A stretch of DNA of 8,359 nucleotides. Source: Bacteroidales bacterium. Its GTDB lineage: Bacteria > Bacteroidota > Bacteroidia > Bacteroidales > DTU049. The stretch covers positions 1-8,359 of the forward strand of contig JAHDSP010000448.1 in the NCBI GenBank assembly GCA_018432645.1. Direction: 5' to 3'. Within the stretch, counting starts at the first letter, position 1. Each line of letters opens with the position of its first letter. The notes beneath the pieces are model-generated. The model was not told where the DNA came from. It saw nothing but the letters and a program-made list of their open reading frames with translations, and did no database searches. Positions 1 through 7,990 of the stretch are shown in pieces. Made by a program: the position numbers and the translations under genes.

Positions 1-453
1 AGCTTCGACAATACCAGAGAAGCTTATTCCACCTTCTAAAGCTCTAATGGCAGCTAATATTTTGTGTCGCCATTCGAAACTTGTTTTCAAACAAATGCCA
101 ACCTCATCAGCGCAAGCTCGCAGACTTTTACCTTCTAGCATACATCTCATGTAGTCGAGCATTAGAGGATATTTTCTCATTCGATAGACAAAGGTGCGAG
201 CAGTTTCACGAAATTGATAACCGCAAGTTTTGCATTTGTAAACTTGTCTGCCATTTCTTTTGCCCGCTTTTATAACATTCTCGCTTCTGCAGTCTGGACA
301 GATGGCTGCAGTAGATTGAATTTTTACTTTTTGATAATCTACAGCAGTAGCATTGTTATAGACAAGATATTGATATAACTTATCAAGGAAATCTCGCTTA
401 TGATCCTTAGGCAGAGCCAAGTATTCATCGGTTTTTGTAAATAAATCTTTCAT
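1..453 (-). CDS. IS1595-family transposase, N-terminal part (runs off left edge)
   Basis: This is the first 151 residues of a transposase, from an ATG at 453-451 to the window edge without a stop. Transposases of this family cut and rejoin the ends of their insertion sequence. Residues 52-77 form a zinc ribbon, with cysteines at C52, C55, C74 and C77 (CPDC and CKTC), followed by a helical DNA-binding segment with the family's WRHKIL motif at about 128-133. The last visible residues, GIVEA, are the stretch that normally comes just before the first catalytic Asp, so the DDE-type catalytic domain lies outside the window and its integrity cannot be judged. The N-terminal layout best resembles the ISPna2-like branch (from memory of the family, not a search). 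No Shine-Dalgarno sequence and no clear terminal inverted repeat are seen upstream. Base composition is visibly richer in G and C than the flanking genes, consistent with a mobile gene. Confidence 0.85.
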   Translation of the reverse strand, partial: MKDLFTKTDEYLALPKDHKRDFLDKLYQYLVYNNATAVDYQKVKIQSTAAICPDCRSENVIKAGKRNGRQVYKCKTCGYQFRETARTFVYRMRKYPLMLDYMRCMLEGKSLRACADEVGICLKTSFEWRHKILAAIRALEGGISFSGIVEA

Positions 454-499
454 AATTAAAAATTTTGATAAAAATAATAAATTTTATTTAAATAATAAA

Positions 500-540
500 A
501 CACTTAAAGTATAACATTATAATATTTTTCATACACTTAA
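500..540. repeat. Short direct repeat ACACTTAA in the transposase-lgt spacer
   Basis: The octamer ACACTTAA occurs at 500-507 and again at 533-540, 33 bases apart, in the AT-rich spacer between two divergently transcribed genes. It could be a pair of regulator-binding half-sites or chance in AT-rich DNA. It cannot be a target duplication of the left element, because both copies lie on the same side of the transposase gene. The rest of the 454-586 spacer shows only AT runs and the promoter-like box near lgt. Confidence 0.25.
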
Positions 541-567
541 TATTCCTTTCAATTTTTTCTTTTTATA

Positions 568-575
568 TATATTTG
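568..575 (+). promoter_or_regulatory. Bacteroidota-type -7 box (TATATTTG) before lgt
   Basis: TATATTTG matches the TAnnTTTG -7 consensus of Bacteroidota housekeeping promoters exactly and lies 11 bases before the lgt ATG. No good TTG -33 element is visible at the usual distance, and the implied leader would be very short (about 5 bases). It overlaps the palindromic octamer TTTGCAAA (572-579), which also occurs before the mutase small-subunit gene. Confidence 0.4.
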
Positions 576-586
576 CAAAAAAATAT

Positions 587-1417
587 ATGTCTGTTTTTGC
601 TTATATTGTATGGAATGTAGATCCGGTATTATTACATTTAGGACCTCTGCAAGTTAGATATTATGGTATTTTATTTGCTTTAGGATTTTTAATTGGCTAT
701 TATTTATTTAGGTATTTTTTCAAAAAAGAAAAAGTGCCTTTGAATGAGTTAGATAAGCTGTTTTGGTATGTTATTTTAGGAGCTATAATTGGAGCTAGAT
801 TAGGGCATGTATTATTTTATGAACCGGATTATTATTTCAGTCATCCTTTAGAAATTTTTGCTATTTGGCATGGTGGATTAGCTAGTCATGGTGGTGCTAT
901 TGGTCTTTTGATAGCTTTATATCTATATTCTCGCAAATCTTTTAATAAAGATTACTTATATATTTTAGATAGGATGGCTATACCTACTGCATTGGCGGGG
1001 AGTTTTATTAGGTTGGGTAATTTATTTAATAGTGAGATATATGGCAGACCTACAGAACTACCTTGGGGATTTATTTTTGTGAGAGATGGGCAAACTATAC
1101 CATGTCATCCTACTCAGCTTTATGAAGCGCTTGCTTATTTATTAATTTTTATTTTTCTTTTTTATTTGTACAAAAAATATAATGGCAATTTACCACGTGG
1201 TTTAGCTATAGGAGGGATGTTACTCTTAACATTTTTAGCAAGATTTTTAATTGAGTTTATCAAATTACCGCAAGTGGGTTTCGAAACTAAATTAATAAAT
1301 ACTATTGGATTAAATATGGGACAACTGCTGAGCTTACCATTTATTATTGTCGGCATTTGGCTTATTATTAAGGCAAATAAATCTAAAAAATTGTCAATAA
1401 AGCCCCAAAAAACTTAA
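587..1417 (+). CDS. lgt: Prolipoprotein diacylglyceryl transferase (Lgt)
   Basis: Lgt is an inner-membrane enzyme that moves the diacylglyceryl group of phosphatidylglycerol onto the lipobox cysteine of prolipoproteins, the first step of lipoprotein maturation. The 276-residue product is a usual length and has several hydrophobic membrane segments (for example about 27-46, 59-76, 101-115, 181-195, 206-225 and 246-262). Family hallmarks are present in order: RYYG (24-27), GARLGHVLFY (69-78), ASHGG (99-103) with H101 at the position of E. coli H103, the Lgt signature IRLGNLFNSE (141-150) with R142 and N145, HPTQLYE (174-180), and RFLIEF (219-224) with R219 and E223 corresponding to E. coli R239 and E243. 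All key residues are kept, so it should be active. The ATG at 587 fits the family N-terminus; no Shine-Dalgarno is seen. Its stop overlaps the next ATG (TAATG), which points to a shared transcript. Confidence 0.97.
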   Translation: MSVFAYIVWNVDPVLLHLGPLQVRYYGILFALGFLIGYYLFRYFFKKEKVPLNELDKLFWYVILGAIIGARLGHVLFYEPDYYFSHPLEIFAIWHGGLASHGGAIGLLIALYLYSRKSFNKDYLYILDRMAIPTALAGSFIRLGNLFNSEIYGRPTELPWGFIFVRDGQTIPCHPTQLYEALAYLLIFIFLFYLYKKYNGNLPRGLAIGGMLLLTFLARFLIEFIKLPQVGFETKLINTIGLNMGQLLSLPFIIVGIWLIIKANKSKKLSIKPQKT

Positions 1418-2649
1418 TGAAAAAATTTGTTATTTACTTTTTTAATATAATATTTGCGTATTCTTTAATTGCTCAAGATATACCTCTGAGTAAAGCTTTT
1501 GTTCATCAAGATATTTTAAATAAATCTAATGTATATATTTCTGCTTTTGATACTATTTTTTATAATTTAAAAAATGGAGTTATTGATGGCAATTTTACTT
1601 ATTCAGATATTAATAATTTAAAGATCACTGGAAAGTATAAATATTCTCATCCTTATGGTAAGTGGGTATTTAGTTCACAAGATTCAAAAATTAAAATTAA
1701 ATTTATTGATCCTGGAATTGTGAAATTTACTAAAGTGAAGAATTTAACGAGTAAATTTTTTGCTGGCTTTGGGGAATTAAATATTAGATATCCTATAATA
1801 GATGGTGATTATTATGATACTCTGATTAGTACTTTACCTATAAAATGGGGGAAAATTAATGGTGAAGTAAGAGAAATGTATAGTGATAGTACTTTGAGAG
1901 CTATTTATAATTATAAAAATGGAAGATATCATGGTAAGCAAATTTATTATATAGGTAATGGTAATCGTTGGGAAATAGAATATAAAAATGGACAACCCAT
2001 AAGTAATAAAACATATTATAATACTCGTGGCGATGAATTAAGAAAAATTAAACTTGCTGAAATTGATAAAAAAAGTGATTTTATTACATATTATGACCCT
2101 GCAGATGTCATTTATAATGTTAAATTACTAATAACTCTTGATAGTAGTTATAGGCAATATCCTTTATTGACAAGTAGTGTAATAGATACTATAAATAAAT
2201 TATATTATTTCAGAAAAATTATTACTTACAAAGATTATAATTTACAAAAAGAAGATTGGGGAGCACATAATAGACCTAATATTTGGGATGTATCTACTGA
2301 TACTGTGATTAGCAAAAACAATATTATAGGTATTGCAATGGTTGGTAATTTGATAATATTACATCAAGATTTTCAATATAGATTACAGCCTTTGGCAGCT
2401 TCGTATGTGATAAAGTATGATTATAAAAATGAGCAACATTTTGATACTTCTCCATGGTTTTATATTCCTGAGTTGATGCAAAGAAATTTAATTTTACCTT
2501 ATGGGTCTATTTTGTTTTTTCCTTATAAAATTACAGATTTCCCTTTAGGTAATACTCTATCGGATGAAATAATAACAGATCATAGTCAAGCGATGATTTT
2601 ATTAGAATACATTGATTTTTTAAAAGAATTATTGAGAGTGTTATCTTAA
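1417..2649 (+). CDS. Predicted exported protein with MORN-like repeats, function unknown
   Basis: I do not recognise a named family for the whole protein (410 residues). It starts with a typical signal peptide: MKK, a hydrophobic core at about 4-18, and a likely cut after A19 (LIA then QD). There is no cysteine anywhere in the chain, so it cannot be a lipoprotein despite sitting next to lgt. Two stretches, about 58-85 (ending HPYGKWVF) and 160-193 (YKNGRYHGK then EYKNGQ), resemble the Y-x-x-G-x-x-x-G-x-W pattern of MORN/YwqK-type repeats found in many Bacteroidota exported proteins. The C-terminal half (about 225-410) is rich in Tyr, Ile and Asp and shows no motif that I recognise. There is no secretion-system C-terminal sorting domain that I can see. 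Its ATG overlaps the lgt stop by one base, so it is probably translated from the lgt message; that linkage says little about function. Confidence 0.8.
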   Translation: MKKFVIYFFNIIFAYSLIAQDIPLSKAFVHQDILNKSNVYISAFDTIFYNLKNGVIDGNFTYSDINNLKITGKYKYSHPYGKWVFSSQDSKIKIKFIDPGIVKFTKVKNLTSKFFAGFGELNIRYPIIDGDYYDTLISTLPIKWGKINGEVREMYSDSTLRAIYNYKNGRYHGKQIYYIGNGNRWEIEYKNGQPISNKTYYNTRGDELRKIKLAEIDKKSDFITYYDPADVIYNVKLLITLDSSYRQYPLLTSSVIDTINKLYYFRKIITYKDYNLQKEDWGAHNRPNIWDVSTDTVISKNNIIGIAMVGNLIILHQDFQYRLQPLAASYVIKYDYKNEQHFDTSPWFYIPELMQRNLILPYGSILFFPYKITDFPLGNTLSDEIITDHSQAMILLEYIDFLKELLRVLS

Positions 2650-2650
2650 G

Positions 2651-2669
2651 ATATATAAAAATATATTTT
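2651..2669 (+). terminator. Weak AT-only hairpin after the lgt unit
   Basis: Just past the stop codon, ATATAT (2651-2656), an AAAA loop and ATATAT (2661-2666) form a six-pair stem followed by TTT. A perfect 12-base palindrome TATCTTAAGATA (2642-2653) spans the stop and overlaps it. The position at the end of a convergent gene pair suits termination, but a stem made only of A-T pairs is weak. The rest of the 2650-2870 spacer shows no gene. Confidence 0.25.
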
Positions 2670-2870
2670 GAAAATATTTAAAACCATTCTGATCATTTAT
2701 ACACCAACATAATTTTAATGTAATATCTAGCATTTCAAAGGATTTTGTTACAACTTTTGTTCTTCGAGTCATTTAGCCTATCAAATTTCCAATATTAGAA
2801 TTATTTTGTTCAATTTTTATTATACTTTACACCTATAATTGCTACCTCTACAAAACTAATAAAATGATAG

Positions 2871-3698
2871 CTAATGATAACATTCTCTAGAATCTTTATC
2901 TAGTGGTGATTTTTTATCTGTTAAATAAAATTGTTTAAAAACAGTATTATGAAACATTTTTCGCTTTATAATTATTAAATTATAAAATAGAGGTATTTTA
3001 TTTTTTTCAATTAAATTTTTAATTTTATAACCCCAACTATCAGTAGGAACATAACCAATAGATGAAGCAAAAGGTTTTAGTTTAATTATTACAGGATATA
3101 AGACTCTCAATTGGGCAAATGCATTATTATTATAATAATAGCTCCAGTTATCAAGTGTAAATAATTTATGATATAGTTTCAAATTTATAAAGTTTTCAGC
3201 TACCCTGCGAGGCAAAATATAAGCAGCACCACCTACTAACCCTTCTAATTGCAAAGGATATGCTAATATTTCATTATTAATTTTTTCACTATTTACTGTA
3301 CTTATACCAATTTTATATGAATTGTTCACTGTCCTATATTCTAGTAAAATAACTTCATTATCTCTAATTTTTTGCTCTAATTTTTCTAAAATTTCTGAAA
3401 TATTTTTAGGCAATATAACGTCATCTTCTAAAAATAATGCTGACTTTTCATCTGTTTTTAGAAATTCATTATAAGCTCTCTCTCTTGACATTTTATTAGC
3501 TGTATTGCCAATTTTAATTGAATGAAATATTTTATTTAGATCATCTAACTTATAATAATTTCTGATATCATCTTCTGAAATTTCTTTTTTATCAATTGCA
3601 TCTACTATTTTATAATCTATATTTAATGTCTTTAGATGTGAATTAATATACTCATACCTTTGTTTGTTTGATTTAAGTGCAGTTACATAAACTTTCAT
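2871..3698 (-). CDS. Glycosyltransferase family 25-like protein (LPS/surface glycan)
   Basis: The product (275 residues) looks like a small GT25 glycosyltransferase (LPS biosynthesis type), which transfers a sugar from a nucleotide donor onto surface glycan acceptors. The N-terminus (MKVYVTAL then KQRYEYINSHL) has the usual family start, with D33 A34 I35 D36 matching the family's 'AxDg' step. LFLEDDV (88-94) supplies the acidic EDD motif thought to bind the metal and donor. GGAAYILPRRVAENF (156-170) and DNW (183-185) match the conserved middle region. Odd: the normal GCxxSH motif before EDD reads NKMSRERAY (68-76), with Arg72 where His is usual. It ends in basic residues with no membrane anchor. 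The gene lies 121 bases downstream of the mutase genes on the same strand but has its own promoter-like box. Donor and acceptor cannot be inferred. Codon use is like its neighbours. Confidence 0.75.
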   Translation of the reverse strand: MKVYVTALKSNKQRYEYINSHLKTLNIDYKIVDAIDKKEISEDDIRNYYKLDDLNKIFHSIKIGNTANKMSRERAYNEFLKTDEKSALFLEDDVILPKNISEILEKLEQKIRDNEVILLEYRTVNNSYKIGISTVNSEKINNEILAYPLQLEGLVGGAAYILPRRVAENFINLKLYHKLFTLDNWSYYYNNNAFAQLRVLYPVIIKLKPFASSIGYVPTDSWGYKIKNLIEKNKIPLFYNLIIIKRKMFHNTVFKQFYLTDKKSPLDKDSRECYH

Positions 3699-3731
3699 TG
3701 GTTTTATACTATTTAATAAAAATATCTTTTA

Positions 3732-3739
3732 CAAAAGTA
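3732..3739 (-). promoter_or_regulatory. Bacteroidota-type -7 box (TACTTTTG) before the glycosyltransferase
   Basis: On the minus strand, TACTTTTG fits TAnnTTTG exactly and lies 33 bases before the glycosyltransferase ATG, a normal leader length. A -33 TTG at the correct spacing is not clear. It suggests the gene can be transcribed independently of the mutase operon. Confidence 0.45.
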
Positions 3740-3777
3740 GCAATTATTTCAATTAATTATTTTATGAAAATTATACC

Positions 3778-3803
3778 TTACATAAAAATGAGCAATTATG
3801 TAA
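3778..3803 (-). repeat. Inverted repeat in the spacer after the mutase large-subunit gene
   Basis: TTACATAA (3778-3785) and TTATGTAA (3796-3803) are perfect inverted copies with a 10-base loop, 16 bases past the mutase stop codon. It could act as a terminator or protect the 3' end of the mutase message, but there is no T-run on the minus strand and the stem is AT-rich. A palindromic regulator site for the glycosyltransferase gene is another reading. Confidence 0.3.
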
Positions 3804-3819
3804 TAGTAATAATTGGATT

Positions 3820-5952
3820 TTATTTTCTCGAAGCTATTAAAATTTCTAACAATTTAATAGCAGCATCAGGTATAGGAGTTCCTGGACCAAAGATAGCTAC
3901 CACGCCAGCATCGAATAAAAATTGATAATCTTGTGGTGGGATTACACCGCCTACAATCACCATAATATCTTCTCGTCCTAATTTTTCAAGTTCTTCTATC
4001 ACTTGTGGAACTAATGCTTTGTGAGCGCCTGCCAAACTAGATATACCGATAATATGGACATCATTTTCTACAGCCATTTTAGCAGCTTCTTCTGGGGTTT
4101 GGAAAAGTGGTCCCATATCCACATCAAAGCCAATATCAGCATAGGCAGTAGCTATTACTTTAGCTCCTCTATCATGACCATCTTGTCCTAATTTAGCAAC
4201 CAAAATACGTGGTCTGCGACCTTCTAATTTAGCAAAATCATCAGCTAATTTTTGGGCTTTTCTAAAACTTTCATTTTGACTAATTTCTGAACTATACACA
4301 CCTGTTATTGATTTAATTTCTGGAATATAACGTCCCCAAGCTTTTTCCATTGCATAGCTTATCTCGCCTAATGTTGCTCTATATTTAGCAGCTTCTATAG
4401 CTAATTCTAGCAAATTACCTTCTCCAGTTTCACATGCTTTAGTAATAGCATTCAAGGATTGTTGTACTTTTTCATTATCTCTGTTAGCTTTGACCTCATT
4501 GATACGTTGAATTTGTTTTTCTCTAACAATAGTATTATCTACTTCAAGAATTTGTAGCGGGTCTTCTTTTTCTAATTGATACTTATTAATACCAACAATA
4601 ATATCTAAACCAGAATCTATGCGTGCTTGACGGCGAGCTGATGCTTCTTCAATTCTCATTTTAGGTATGCCAGCCACGATAGCTTTTGTCATGCCACCTA
4701 ATTCTTCTACTTCTTGAATAAGTTCCCAAGCTTTATGAGCGATTTCATCTGTTAAAGTTTCTAAATAATAAGAACCACCCAAAGGATCTACTACACGGCA
4801 AATTTGAGTTTCTTCTTGTAAAAAAAGTTGAGTATTTCTAGCTATACGAGCTGAAAAATCTGTAGGCAAGGCAATAGCCTCATCTAAAGCATTAGTATGC
4901 AAACTTTGAGTATGACCTAATGCAGCAGACATAGCTTCTATGCATGTTCTAGCAACATTATTAAATGGATCTTGAGCAGTAAGAGACCAACCAGAGGTTT
5001 GTGTATGAGTACGTAGAGCCATTGATTTAGGATTTTTAGGGTTGAATTGTTTAACGATTTTAGCCCATAGCAATCTGGCAGCTCTCATTTTAGCAATTTC
5101 CATAAAATGATTCATGCCTGCAGCCCAGAAAAATGATAATCTAGGAGCAAAATTATCTACTTCTATGCCAGCTTTTAACCCAGTACGTAAATATTCTAAT
5201 CCATCAGCTAAAGTATATGCTAATTCTTGCACAGCAGTAGCACCAGCCTCTTGCATATGATAACCACTAATTGAAATACTATTGAATTTTGGCATATATT
5301 GAGAAGTAAATTTGAAAATATCAGCAATTATTCTCATTGATGGCTCTGGTGGATAGATATAAGTATTACGCACCATAAATTCTTTCAAAATATCGTTTTG
5401 GATAGTACCGTTCAATTGTTCTAGTTTAGCACCTTGCTCGAGAGCAGTTACAATATAAAAAGCCATAATAGGAATAACAGCACCATTCATAGTCATACTA
5501 ACAGACATATCTGCGAGAGGTATTTGATCGAAGAGAATTTTCATATCTTCTACTGTATCAATAGCGACGCCAGCTTTGCCTACATCACCTACTACACGTT
5601 CATTATCGCTATCATAGCCACGATGAGTAGGTAAGTCAAAAGCTACGCTTAATCCTTTTTGTCCAGCAGCTAAATTTCTCCTATAGAATGCATTACTTTC
5701 CTCTGCTGTACTAAAGCCAGCATATTGTCTAATAGTCCATGGTTTTTGCACATACATAGTAGCATAAGGACCTCTAAGGAATGGTGGTAATCCAGCAGCA
5801 AAATCTAAATGTTCTAACTCTACAATATCATCATAAGTATAAAAATTTTTAATAGGAATACCTTCTGCACTATTATGAATAACTTCAGCATTTAATTTTT
5901 GCTGGGGCTTATTATCTTCAAAAATTTTGATTTTTTTAAAATCAGGTTTCAT
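3820..5952 (-). CDS. mutB: Methylmalonyl-CoA mutase large (catalytic) subunit
   Basis: This subunit, with the small subunit, catalyses the adenosylcobalamin-dependent rearrangement of succinyl-CoA and (R)-methylmalonyl-CoA in the cytoplasm. The 710 residues match the family's length. The N-terminal TIM-barrel domain (about 35-555) carries RQYAGFST (75-82) with catalytic Tyr77, R195 for the CoA ester, and [11 protein letters not shown] (228-238) with catalytic His232; the Tyr-His spacing of 155 equals that of the Propionibacterium enzyme (Y89/H244). The C-terminal cobalamin domain (about 578-710) has the base-off B12 motif DGHDRG (591-596) with cobalt-ligand His593, then SSLAGAH (638-644) and VGGVIPPQD (667-675). 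Nothing is broken, so it should be active. The ATG at 5952 follows the small-subunit stop by 33 bases with no Shine-Dalgarno sequence; the two are probably co-transcribed and made in equal amounts. Within the B12-mutase family, the RQYAGFST and barrel sequence favour methylmalonyl-CoA over isobutyryl- or ethylmalonyl-CoA substrates. Confidence 0.97.
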   Translation of the reverse strand: MKPDFKKIKIFEDNKPQQKLNAEVIHNSAEGIPIKNFYTYDDIVELEHLDFAAGLPPFLRGPYATMYVQKPWTIRQYAGFSTAEESNAFYRRNLAAGQKGLSVAFDLPTHRGYDSDNERVVGDVGKAGVAIDTVEDMKILFDQIPLADMSVSMTMNGAVIPIMAFYIVTALEQGAKLEQLNGTIQNDILKEFMVRNTYIYPPEPSMRIIADIFKFTSQYMPKFNSISISGYHMQEAGATAVQELAYTLADGLEYLRTGLKAGIEVDNFAPRLSFFWAAGMNHFMEIAKMRAARLLWAKIVKQFNPKNPKSMALRTHTQTSGWSLTAQDPFNNVARTCIEAMSAALGHTQSLHTNALDEAIALPTDFSARIARNTQLFLQEETQICRVVDPLGGSYYLETLTDEIAHKAWELIQEVEELGGMTKAIVAGIPKMRIEEASARRQARIDSGLDIIVGINKYQLEKEDPLQILEVDNTIVREKQIQRINEVKANRDNEKVQQSLNAITKACETGEGNLLELAIEAAKYRATLGEISYAMEKAWGRYIPEIKSITGVYSSEISQNESFRKAQKLADDFAKLEGRRPRILVAKLGQDGHDRGAKVIATAYADIGFDVDMGPLFQTPEEAAKMAVENDVHIIGISSLAGAHKALVPQVIEELEKLGREDIMVIVGGVIPPQDYQFLFDAGVVAIFGPGTPIPDAAIKLLEILIASRK

Positions 5953-5985
5953 ATTTAATGTTTTAATAATTCAAATTAAATTTAA

Positions 5986-7845
5986 TTATTTAATATTTAA
6001 TATTTTATGAAAATTTTCCAAAGTTTCTAAAATATTAGATTTTACATGTATGAAATCATTTATTCCATTTTCTTTTAATATTTCAATACTTTCAGATGGA
6101 TTACCTGCGACTACAAGAATTTTTTCTGGATAATGTTCTTTAATAGTTTTAGTAATATTAATCCCTAATGTACCATATTCTAAATCGCTACTACATAATA
6201 CAATGATATCAGGATTATGAATAGAAAGTTGTTTAAGCATATTTTCATCATTATCGTAAGCATTTGCATCCATTATTTCATAACCAGCTACGCCAAAGAA
6301 ATTACGAGAAAAATTAGCTCTAGCATTTCGCATAGTTATATCACCAAATGTGAGCAAATAAACCAAAGGTTTTTTATTACCATTCAAAGTATGCTGCTCC
6401 GTCCGATAACGCAAATTTTCAAATGGTTCAACAACTCTGAAAATTCTCAGTGCATTATCATTTTTGGGTTTATTTATCAAAGGTTTCTTGAGATTAGAAG
6501 AAATAGTTTCATTAAGGTTCGGGTAGTTGTTAATACCAATCACATTAGTTTTTCTTTTTAAAAGAGCATTTAATTTATTATCAGCACTATTTTCGATTTC
6601 ATTTTTAATCCATGAGTTTTCCATAGCAGTTCTAAAACCACCTAAATCCTCTATTTGAAGGAATAGATCCCATGCATGCTGAGCTAAAGATTTGGTTAAA
6701 TTTTCTATTAAATAAGAACCACCTGCTGTATCAATAACTTTATCGAAATGAGCTTCATCACGAAGTATTAATTGAACATTTCTTGCTATTCTTCTGCTAA
6801 AATCATTAGATTTTTGAAGTGTAAAATCATGAGGCAAAATAGTTATATCATCTGCACCACCAATAATAGCAGCCATAGCTTCTACAGTATTGCGTAGCAT
6901 ATTATTGTATGCATCATAAGCAGTTTTATTAAAAATGCCTGTTTTACTATGAATGGTAATTTTAGCTTTATCACTAGGCAATCCATAAGCAGTTAAAATT
7001 TTAGTAATTAGCAATCTAGCTGCACGTAATTTTGCTATTTCAATAAAATAAGTACTACCTAACCCTAAAGTGACTCTAAATCTTCTAATAGCCTCATCAA
7101 CAGAGATTCCATTATCAGTTAAAATATTTAAATAATTTACCAATTGAGAAAGAGAAAAAGCTAACTCTTGTACTGCATTAGCACCAGCATTATGATAAAT
7201 ATTTCCACTAATATTGATAATTTTAAAATCAGGATTCCAATTATTTAAAAAATCAAACAAACTGATTAATTCATTTACATTGTCATCATAACTATTGTAA
7301 TAATTACCATTTAGCAAATAATATGCGAAAAAATCAAAGTTAAATGAACCGTTTAATGATTTTAAATCAAAATTATTCTTTTGAGCCCATTCTTTGATTA
7401 CCTGAACTAATATGGAATATGAGTAAGAAGATCTAAAATGAATGCTGTGATTGGCTAGATCTAAATTCTTTAATAAAACATTTAAATTATCAATTTTATC
7501 AATATCTGGTACATCGAATTCAATAGCATCAGCACCATTAGCAATAGATTTAATAGCTATTTCATTGGCAATTTTTAAGTCAGTCTCATCAATATTTTGA
7601 ATTATGTTCCATTTTAGTTTTTTATCATTATAACCTCTTAAATAGGGATAAACATTAGGGTAATAGGTAAGATCAATAAGTCCTTCTAAATCTATTTTAG
7701 TATAAAAAGGTTTTACCTCAATGCCTTCATCTGTTTTCCAAAAAAGTTTAGAAATATCTGCACCTTTTAGACTTTCTTTTATAGCATCCTCCCATTGTTT
7801 CGCAGAAATAGGAGGAAACTCATTAAAAAGCTTTTCTTTAGCCAT
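5986..7845 (-). CDS. mutA: Methylmalonyl-CoA mutase small (non-catalytic) subunit
   Basis: The 619-residue partner of the large subunit has a degenerate copy of the same two-domain fold. LFNEFPPISAKQWEDAI (6-22) and the CoA-mutase segment AKLRAARLL (271-279) and NTVEAMAA (319-326) identify it. The catalytic His motif [10 protein letters not shown] of the large chain is SGNIYHNAGA here (213-222), and the B12 motif DxHxxG is replaced by GDITMRN (501-507), with no His ligand. Both losses are normal for small subunits, which shape the heterodimer and do not bind B12. I place the start at the ATG at 7845. An in-frame TTG at 7869 would add eight residues, but it overlaps the TTTG of a promoter-like box and the added residues (MQKEILKV) do not resemble the family N-terminus. 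An AAAGG lies two bases before the ATG, too close for a standard Shine-Dalgarno. It is the first gene of the pair. Confidence 0.95.
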   Translation of the reverse strand: MAKEKLFNEFPPISAKQWEDAIKESLKGADISKLFWKTDEGIEVKPFYTKIDLEGLIDLTYYPNVYPYLRGYNDKKLKWNIIQNIDETDLKIANEIAIKSIANGADAIEFDVPDIDKIDNLNVLLKNLDLANHSIHFRSSYSYSILVQVIKEWAQKNNFDLKSLNGSFNFDFFAYYLLNGNYYNSYDDNVNELISLFDFLNNWNPDFKIINISGNIYHNAGANAVQELAFSLSQLVNYLNILTDNGISVDEAIRRFRVTLGLGSTYFIEIAKLRAARLLITKILTAYGLPSDKAKITIHSKTGIFNKTAYDAYNNMLRNTVEAMAAIIGGADDITILPHDFTLQKSNDFSRRIARNVQLILRDEAHFDKVIDTAGGSYLIENLTKSLAQHAWDLFLQIEDLGGFRTAMENSWIKNEIENSADNKLNALLKRKTNVIGINNYPNLNETISSNLKKPLINKPKNDNALRIFRVVEPFENLRYRTEQHTLNGNKKPLVYLLTFGDITMRNARANFSRNFFGVAGYEIMDANAYDNDENMLKQLSIHNPDIIVLCSSDLEYGTLGINITKTIKEHYPEKILVVAGNPSESIEILKENGINDFIHVKSNILETLENFHKILNIK

Positions 7846-7866
7846 GACCTTTAAAATTTCTTTTTG

Positions 7867-7874
7867 CAAACTTA
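7867..7874 (-). promoter_or_regulatory. Bacteroidota-type -7 box (TAAGTTTG) before the mutase operon
   Basis: On the minus strand, TAAGTTTG matches TAnnTTTG and ends 21 bases before the ATG of the small-subunit gene. It continues into GCAAAAA, giving TTTGCAAAAA, which also stands before lgt. A -33 TTG is not at the consensus distance; the only TTTG upstream is about 34 bases away. The box also argues that the upstream TTG codon is promoter, not a start. Confidence 0.45.
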
Positions 7875-7971
7875 AATAGAATTTTTGAAATAAAAAATAG
7901 AATATTTAGCAAAAAAAGAGGGGAAATATTTAAAGAAATGAGTGGGGAAGCGTGAGAGAATCAAATAATAT

Positions 7972-7990
7972 AAACATTTTTAAAATGTTT
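7972..7990 (-). repeat. Palindromic hairpin at the transposase stop codon
   Basis: AAACATTTT (7972-7980) and AAAATGTTT (7982-7990) are perfect inverted copies around T7981, overlapping the transposase TGA stop at 7992-7990. It may be a terminator-like structure at the end of the element, but the stem is AT-only and no T-run follows on the minus strand. Confidence 0.35.

Noticed and set aside
81..275. Plus-strand open frame of 64 codons
   Set aside because: It lies inside the minus-strand transposase reading, whose zinc-ribbon cysteines and WRHKIL motif give clear family evidence; the plus frame is a shadow.
500..540. ACACTTAA pair as a target site duplication
   Set aside because: The family makes 8-base duplications, but both copies lie on the same side of the transposase gene with only 25 bases between them, so no element can sit between them.
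454..586. Terminal inverted repeat of the left insertion sequence
   Set aside because: I looked for a match to the G-rich patch near 7941-7958 on the opposite strand and found none, so no boundary for the left element can be set.
2650..2870. Possible gene relic or insertion-sequence scar in the convergent spacer
   Set aside because: I read both strands and found only short frames broken by stops and no recognisable motif; only the weak hairpin at 2651-2669 can be supported.
3677..3925. Plus-strand open frame of 82 codons spanning the glycosyltransferase-mutase spacer
   Set aside because: It overlaps both neighbouring genes on the other strand and has no motif; the overlap and its composition point to chance in AT-rich DNA.
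6217..6561. Plus-strand open frame of 114 codons inside the mutase small-subunit gene
   Set aside because: The minus-strand protein is a clear family match across this stretch; the plus-strand product has only hydrophobic low-complexity sequence and no start signal.
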